This document shows, one piece after another, positions 59,985 through 64,000 of a stretch of DNA of 64,000 nucleotides. The notes below the pieces were generated by a model that had not been told where the DNA came from, made no database searches, and saw only the letters and a list, made by a program, of their open reading frames with translations. The stretch is from Belliella baltica DSM 15883. Its GTDB lineage: Bacteria; Bacteroidota; Bacteroidia; Cytophagales; Cyclobacteriaceae. The first letter of the stretch is position 1, and every line of letters starts with the position of its first letter. A program made the position numbers and the translations under genes. The stretch spans positions 434,001-498,000 of the forward strand of contig NC_018010.1 in assembly GCF_000265405.1 (NCBI RefSeq), given 5' to 3'.

Positions 59985-62624
59985 ATGATAATGACTTCTA
60001 CTTTTAAAATATTGCTTTTCTTTTTTATCCTTTTTGGAGCAGCAGAACTCAAGGCTCAAGGAATAAGAGGAAAAGTACTTTCCGATCTTGGCGAACCTCT
60101 TGCTTATGCATCGGTGTATATTAGAAATCTTGCTGATGGAGTGCCAACCAATCAAAATGGGGCCTACGAATACAAGCTCAAACCAGGGTTTTACGATGTG
60201 ATCGTTCAGTATTTAGGTTATGAAGCTGTATTGAGAACTGTTGAGGTCAAAGAAGAATGGATTGAACTAGATTTTGAGCTAAAGCAACAAACTTATGCTT
60301 TACAAGAAGTCACTATCAATAGCAAGGCTGAAGATCCTGCTTTGACAATTATGAGAAAAGCGATATCGAAAGCTAAGTACCATAGGTTGCAAGTAGAGGA
60401 ATATAGCATGATGGTCTATCTCAAAGGTACAGGTCAACTCACCAATGCTCCATTTTTTATCAAAAAGCAATTGGAAAAAGAGGGCATGAAACTCAACGAA
60501 GCATATACCACAGAATCAGTTTCTGAAATCACTTTTTCACAACCCGATAAAATCGAAGAACGCGTAATTAGTATTCGAACAAACGGTGACAATAACCAAA
60601 CCTCACCAGCTCCTTATTTGGCTACGAGTTTTTATAATGAGAAAATTAATGATGCGATATCTCCTTTGGCTCCTTCTGCTTTTGCCTATTATAGGTTTAG
60701 GTTTGAAGGTTCCTTTATAGAAAATGGAGTTACAGTCAATAAAATTAAAGTTACCCCACGATCTCGAGGCGAGCGTGTATTTGAAGGCGTTATTTTTATC
60801 ATTGAAGACTTATGGGCAATCCATAGTTTAGATTTAAAAACCTCATTACTCGGATTTGATATCAATGCAAGACAGCTTTATGCAGAAGTAGCAGAAAATG
60901 TCTGGATGCCGACTACTCACACTTATACTTTTGGTGGCAAATTTTTTGGTTTTGCTGGGGAATACAAATACCTCGCTTCTACGAGAGATTATAAAGTTCA
61001 GCTGAATCCGGATTTGATTGTGGAGACAGAAATTATTGATGAAAAAATCGATGAAGTACCTGAGGGAAGCAGCACTTTCAATAAAAACCTTTCTGCTTTA
61101 GATCAAATTGCCCAAGCAGATAATATGAAACGAAAAGACTTCCGAAAACTGATCAATGAATATGAAAAAGAAGCAGAGAAGGAAAGAGAAAATTCTGAAG
61201 TCATTTCGGAAAGAACCTACAAAATAGACAGCTTGGCTAAAAAGAGAGATTTGAGTTATTGGGACAGCATTCGACCAGTAAAACTCACCGATGCCGAATT
61301 GAAAGGGTATCAAAGAGATGATAGTGTAGCTGTTGTCGAAGCTGCTAAAAAAAGTGACAATGACAGCACGATTCAAAAGGCAAAAAGAAAATTCAGAGTT
61401 CAGGAAATCTTGACAGGAGGTAAATATTTCTTTGGAAATGGAAAGTCAGCTGGATTTAATTCTAACCTTACCAAGATTTCATTTAATACTGTAGAAGGCT
61501 ATAAAATGGGAATAGGTGCTTTTTATAGAATAGAAAAAAGTACAAAAATGGCAGACAGTGTCAGTTATTTTAATCGTTCTTGGAACATTGAACCAGAGGT
61601 GCGCTATGGGTTTTCCAGCGAGCGACTGTATGGAGTAGTGGATTTGCGTAGATCCGTAACCAAAGGAAGACCAGGGTATACTTTTGGACTTAAAGGAGGC
61701 TCATACATTTTCCAATATAATACAGATAACCCAATCAACGAACAGGTCAATGCTTTGTACTCAATTTGGTTTAGACAAAACTATATGAAGCTTTTTGAGC
61801 AGGATTTTGTCACGGTCTATCTTGCTCATAGAGTGAATGATGCTTTTACCTACAGAACTAACTTTACTTATGCAAATAGACGTACACTAGAAAACACGAA
61901 CAATTGGAGTATATACAACAGGCCTGGAAGGGAATACACAAGTAATATCCCTGAAAATGTAGAGGAATCACCTTATGCATTCGACAATCATCGTGCATTG
62001 ATTTGGAATAGCAGTGTGGAATGGAGACCTGGGGTCAAATACAGCATTCGAAATGGTCGAAAAAACCCTATCTACTCCTCCGCTCCTTTGCTAAAATTTG
62101 CTTATACCAAAGGCATCAAAGCAGGAAGCACAATGAATCAAGCAGATTTCGATCTGGCGGAATTTGGATTGGAGCATTTCTTTAATTTCGGAGTAAGTGG
62201 TAAGCTTGATTTCAATTTGAGAGCAGGTACTTTCCTCAATAACAATAGAGTTTATTTTCAAGATTACAAGCACTTTGGTGGCAATAGAACCATTTTTGCA
62301 AATATGGGCGTAGCGTCAAACTATCGCTTTATGGATTACTATCAATACAGTGCTCAATCAAATTATGTAAGTGGAATTGTCCATTATCAATTCAGAAAAT
62401 TCCTTTTGACTCAACTACCGATGCTACGCTTTTCCGGTGTAAGAGAAAATGTTTTCTTGAATTACCTCAAGACTGCCAACTCTCCGCATTATTGGGAGGT
62501 GGGATATTCATTGGATAACTTGTTTAGAATATTTAGAGTTGAAATCGGAGCTGGTTTCGAAAATGGAAACTATTCAAGAGGTGGTGTTAGGCTTGGTGTA
62601 GCTAGTTTTATTAATATCAATTGA
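59985..62624 (+). CDS. DUF5686 outer-membrane protein with carboxypeptidase-regulatory-like domain
   Basis: An 879-residue protein with a signal peptide (about 1-24, ending LKAQ), an N-terminal CarboxypepD-reg-like beta-sandwich (GIRGKVLSDLGEPLAYASVYIRN, about 26-105), a middle domain with LTIMRKAISKAKYHR, and a long beta-strand-rich C-terminal half (from about 490) ending in an aromatic-type strand LGVASFININ. This layout is that of the Bacteroidota DUF5686 family, probably an outer-membrane barrel; function unknown. A nearby ATG at 59991 is an equally good start. It is divergent from susC and ends at a terminator. Confidence 0.8.
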   Translation: MIMTSTFKILLFFFILFGAAELKAQGIRGKVLSDLGEPLAYASVYIRNLADGVPTNQNGAYEYKLKPGFYDVIVQYLGYEAVLRTVEVKEEWIELDFELKQQTYALQEVTINSKAEDPALTIMRKAISKAKYHRLQVEEYSMMVYLKGTGQLTNAPFFIKKQLEKEGMKLNEAYTTESVSEITFSQPDKIEERVISIRTNGDNNQTSPAPYLATSFYNEKINDAISPLAPSAFAYYRFRFEGSFIENGVTVNKIKVTPRSRGERVFEGVIFIIEDLWAIHSLDLKTSLLGFDINARQLYAEVAENVWMPTTHTYTFGGKFFGFAGEYKYLASTRDYKVQLNPDLIVETEIIDEKIDEVPEGSSTFNKNLSALDQIAQADNMKRKDFRKLINEYEKEAEKERENSEVISERTYKIDSLAKKRDLSYWDSIRPVKLTDAELKGYQRDDSVAVVEAAKKSDNDSTIQKAKRKFRVQEILTGGKYFFGNGKSAGFNSNLTKISFNTVEGYKMGIGAFYRIEKSTKMADSVSYFNRSWNIEPEVRYGFSSERLYGVVDLRRSVTKGRPGYTFGLKGGSYIFQYNTDNPINEQVNALYSIWFRQNYMKLFEQDFVTVYLAHRVNDAFTYRTNFTYANRRTLENTNNWSIYNRPGREYTSNIPENVEESPYAFDNHRALIWNSSVEWRPGVKYSIRNGRKNPIYSSAPLLKFAYTKGIKAGSTMNQADFDLAEFGLEHFFNFGVSGKLDFNLRAGTFLNNNRVYFQDYKHFGGNRTIFANMGVASNYRFMDYYQYSAQSNYVSGIVHYQFRKFLLTQLPMLRFSGVRENVFLNYLKTANSPHYWEVGYSLDNLFRIFRVEIGAGFENGNYSRGGVRLGVASFININ

Positions 62625-62700
62625 GATATTGGTTGATTAGGTTATTAAGTTATCAGTGATTGGGTCAATTAGTGGATTAGGAGCGAGTTAATCAGTTTGG
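62625..62700 (+). repeat. Heptad-like tract after the DUF5686 gene
   Basis: Immediately after the stop: TTGGTTG, ATTAGGT, TATTAAG, TTATCAG, TGATTGG, GTCAATT, AGTGGAT in 7-bp register. Confidence 0.5.
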
Positions 62701-62872
62701 TTGAAGAATTAAAAAATAATTGATTGATAGACATTGATTGCAGTAAATTTTCCTTAGAGCCAATCTTAATTGCGTAAATTTTGATATCTTAAGTTAGCGC
62801 ATTATATTGGAGGCTGTAAGGTTTAATAAATGGAAAGATTTGACAGTCTTTGGCTGTTTTATCTTTTATCTG

Positions 62873-62897
62873 GGCTTCTTTGAAGCCTTTTTATTTT
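62873..62897 (+). terminator. Terminator after the DUF5686 gene
   Basis: GGCTTC-TTT-GAAGCC, a 6-bp stem followed by TTTTTATTTTT. It abuts the stop of the convergent histidine kinase gene. Confidence 0.7.
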
Positions 62898-62898
62898 T

Positions 62899-64000
62899 CT
62901 AGAAACTGAAAAAATCATCTTTTGTATTTTCATCCATTTGTTCTTTGACTCCTTTGAGAACAATTCTAAATGTCGTTCCTTTACCTACTTCGGATTGTTT
63001 TACAAAAACTTTCCCTTGATGATACCCTTCGATGATCCTTTTGGCTAGCGTCAACCCAAGCCCCCATCCTCTTTTTCTAGTGGAAAATCCTGGGTTAAAG
63101 ACACGTTTGAACATCCTTTTTTCGATTCCTTTTCCAGTATCGCTTATATCTACAAGCACATACTGTTCACTTTCTTTGATGATATTGATTTCTATTTTTC
63201 CTTGACCTCGCATCGCATCAACTGCATTTTTACAAATATTCTCAATTACCCATTCGAATAATGGCTTATTGATCATTGCTTCTACGTCTTTTGCGTAACC
63301 ATTGACTGTCATGTCAACTTTACTTGAAATCCTTGGTCTCAGATAAGCAATAGCATCATCGACTACTGCGAAGACATTCTCGGATTGAATAACAGGTTTA
63401 CTTCCAATAGAGCTAAATCGCTCTGTGACCATTCTCAATTTGACAACATCTTTGTCCATTTCCTGAATCACTTCTTTGTTCTCTTCCCAGACCGGCGAGT
63501 TTTTCAAATAGTCAATCCAAGCCATCAATGATGCAATAGGCGTCCCGAGTTGATGTGCTGTTTCTTTGGTCAGACCAGCCCAAACTTGGTTTTGTTCTGC
63601 GATTTTTGATTGATTGAATACTGCATAAGCTAATACCCCAAAAACAATGATTACGGCTAACTGAACATATGGATAAAAACGAAGTGAGGTCAATAACTCA
63701 GAATTTCTATAAAAAATAAAGGAGCCGTTTTCCATTTGAATAGGCTCATATTCATCCTTCATTTGAAGCAATTCTGACTTGAGTATGTCTAATTTTTCCT
63801 CTTCTGAGGTTTTCTTTCCAAAGTTAATATTTTTATACTCACCTGGATTTCCAAACTCATCCATGATAATTAAAGGGATGGAGTTGTTTTGCTGTATGAT
63901 CTCCTGATTGATAAAGGTCAAATTGTCAGTATAAACTGATGCATATTCCAGTGCGCGTGCCAAAAGTTCGATTTGTCTTTTCTCACGTTCTTTGAGTTCT
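62899..64000 (-). CDS. Sensor histidine kinase, 5' end outside window
   Basis: The frame is open to the right edge, so about 367 C-terminal residues are seen. An N-terminal coiled-coil-like stretch (ELKEREKRQIELLARALEYA) precedes a periplasmic part and a membrane helix (YVQLAVIIVFGVLAYAVF). Then come the H box KETAHQLGTPIASLMAW (phospho-acceptor His), the N box NICKNAVDAMRGQG, DTGKGI and FSTRKRGWGLGLTLAKRI. This is a complete HisKA/HATPase_c core. Its response regulator would lie outside the window or elsewhere. The signal is unknown. Confidence 0.9.
   Translation of the reverse strand, partial: ELKEREKRQIELLARALEYASVYTDNLTFINQEIIQQNNSIPLIIMDEFGNPGEYKNINFGKKTSEEEKLDILKSELLQMKDEYEPIQMENGSFIFYRNSELLTSLRFYPYVQLAVIIVFGVLAYAVFNQSKIAEQNQVWAGLTKETAHQLGTPIASLMAWIDYLKNSPVWEENKEVIQEMDKDVVKLRMVTERFSSIGSKPVIQSENVFAVVDDAIAYLRPRISSKVDMTVNGYAKDVEAMINKPLFEWVIENICKNAVDAMRGQGKIEINIIKESEQYVLVDISDTGKGIEKRMFKRVFNPGFSTRKRGWGLGLTLAKRIIEGYHQGKVFVKQSEVGKGTTFRIVLKGVKEQMDENTKDDFFSF

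Noticed and set aside
1..64000. CRISPR array or tRNA/rRNA genes
   Set aside because: No regularly spaced 20-40 bp direct repeats with unique spacers and no cloverleaf or rRNA-like sequence was recognised in the spacers. Short structured RNAs could still be missed without a covariance search.

Overview
The window is chromosomal DNA of an AT-rich member of the Bacteroidota, most likely Cytophagales and within it a Cyclobacteriaceae-like lineage. The evidence is a SusC/SusD pair, gliding genes gldA-gldF-gldG, DUF4290 next to murA, many lipoproteins with short Bacteroidota-type signal peptides, TAnnTTTG-like -7 promoter boxes and few Shine-Dalgarno sites. The lineage is inferred from gene content and style, not from a marker-gene comparison. 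I saw no rRNA, tRNA, CRISPR array or prophage.

Layout. 1-9359: a minus-strand branched-chain amino acid operon in the order ilvD-ilvB-ilvN-ilvC-leuA-leuC-leuD-second LeuA-family gene. In front of ilvD lies a textbook ribosome-mediated attenuator: an 18-residue leader peptide rich in Ile and Leu, an antiterminator arm and a perfect terminator hairpin. 9361-22114: housekeeping genes (ispE, a PEGA-repeat protein, tgt with an LptF/LptG permease and an EamA transporter, a glycosyltransferase with a sigma factor, a Uma2 protein, an ECF sigma/anti-sigma pair followed by gmk and nadD, and an LpxL-like acyltransferase). 22115-24140: a small secreted Cys-rich peptide gene followed by a beta-propeller lipoprotein and a thioredoxin-like lipoprotein. 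24452-28862: UvrD/PcrA helicase, DUF4290 and murA (with Asp in place of the fosfomycin-target Cys). 28914-33956: a lipoprotein and an M20 peptidase split by an IS1595-type insertion whose ends can be read exactly, then a GH13 lipoprotein. 34226-36757: an AAA ATPase behind an array of palindromes, and dnaN. 37348-40677: gldA-gldF-gldG. 40784-43592: a second peptide/propeller/thioredoxin cluster with the same layout. 43761-45343: purine nucleoside phosphorylase and rsmG. 45571-59485: a SusC/SusD locus with two giant FG-GAP/ASPIC-UnbV lipoproteins, a third copy with a huge in-frame internal deletion, a small lipoprotein and a vanadium-haloperoxidase-like enzyme. 59985-64000: a DUF5686-type outer-membrane protein and a sensor histidine kinase cut by the window edge.

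The candidates for something little described are (i) the two parallel clusters of secreted Cys-rich peptide, hairpin or terminator, propeller lipoprotein and thioredoxin-fold lipoprotein; (ii) the ilv leader; (iii) the palindrome array over the AAA ATPase promoter; and (iv) several intergenic tracts that keep a strict 7-bp period although their heptamers differ. All functional statements are inferred from sequence reading and recalled family knowledge; no search was run.
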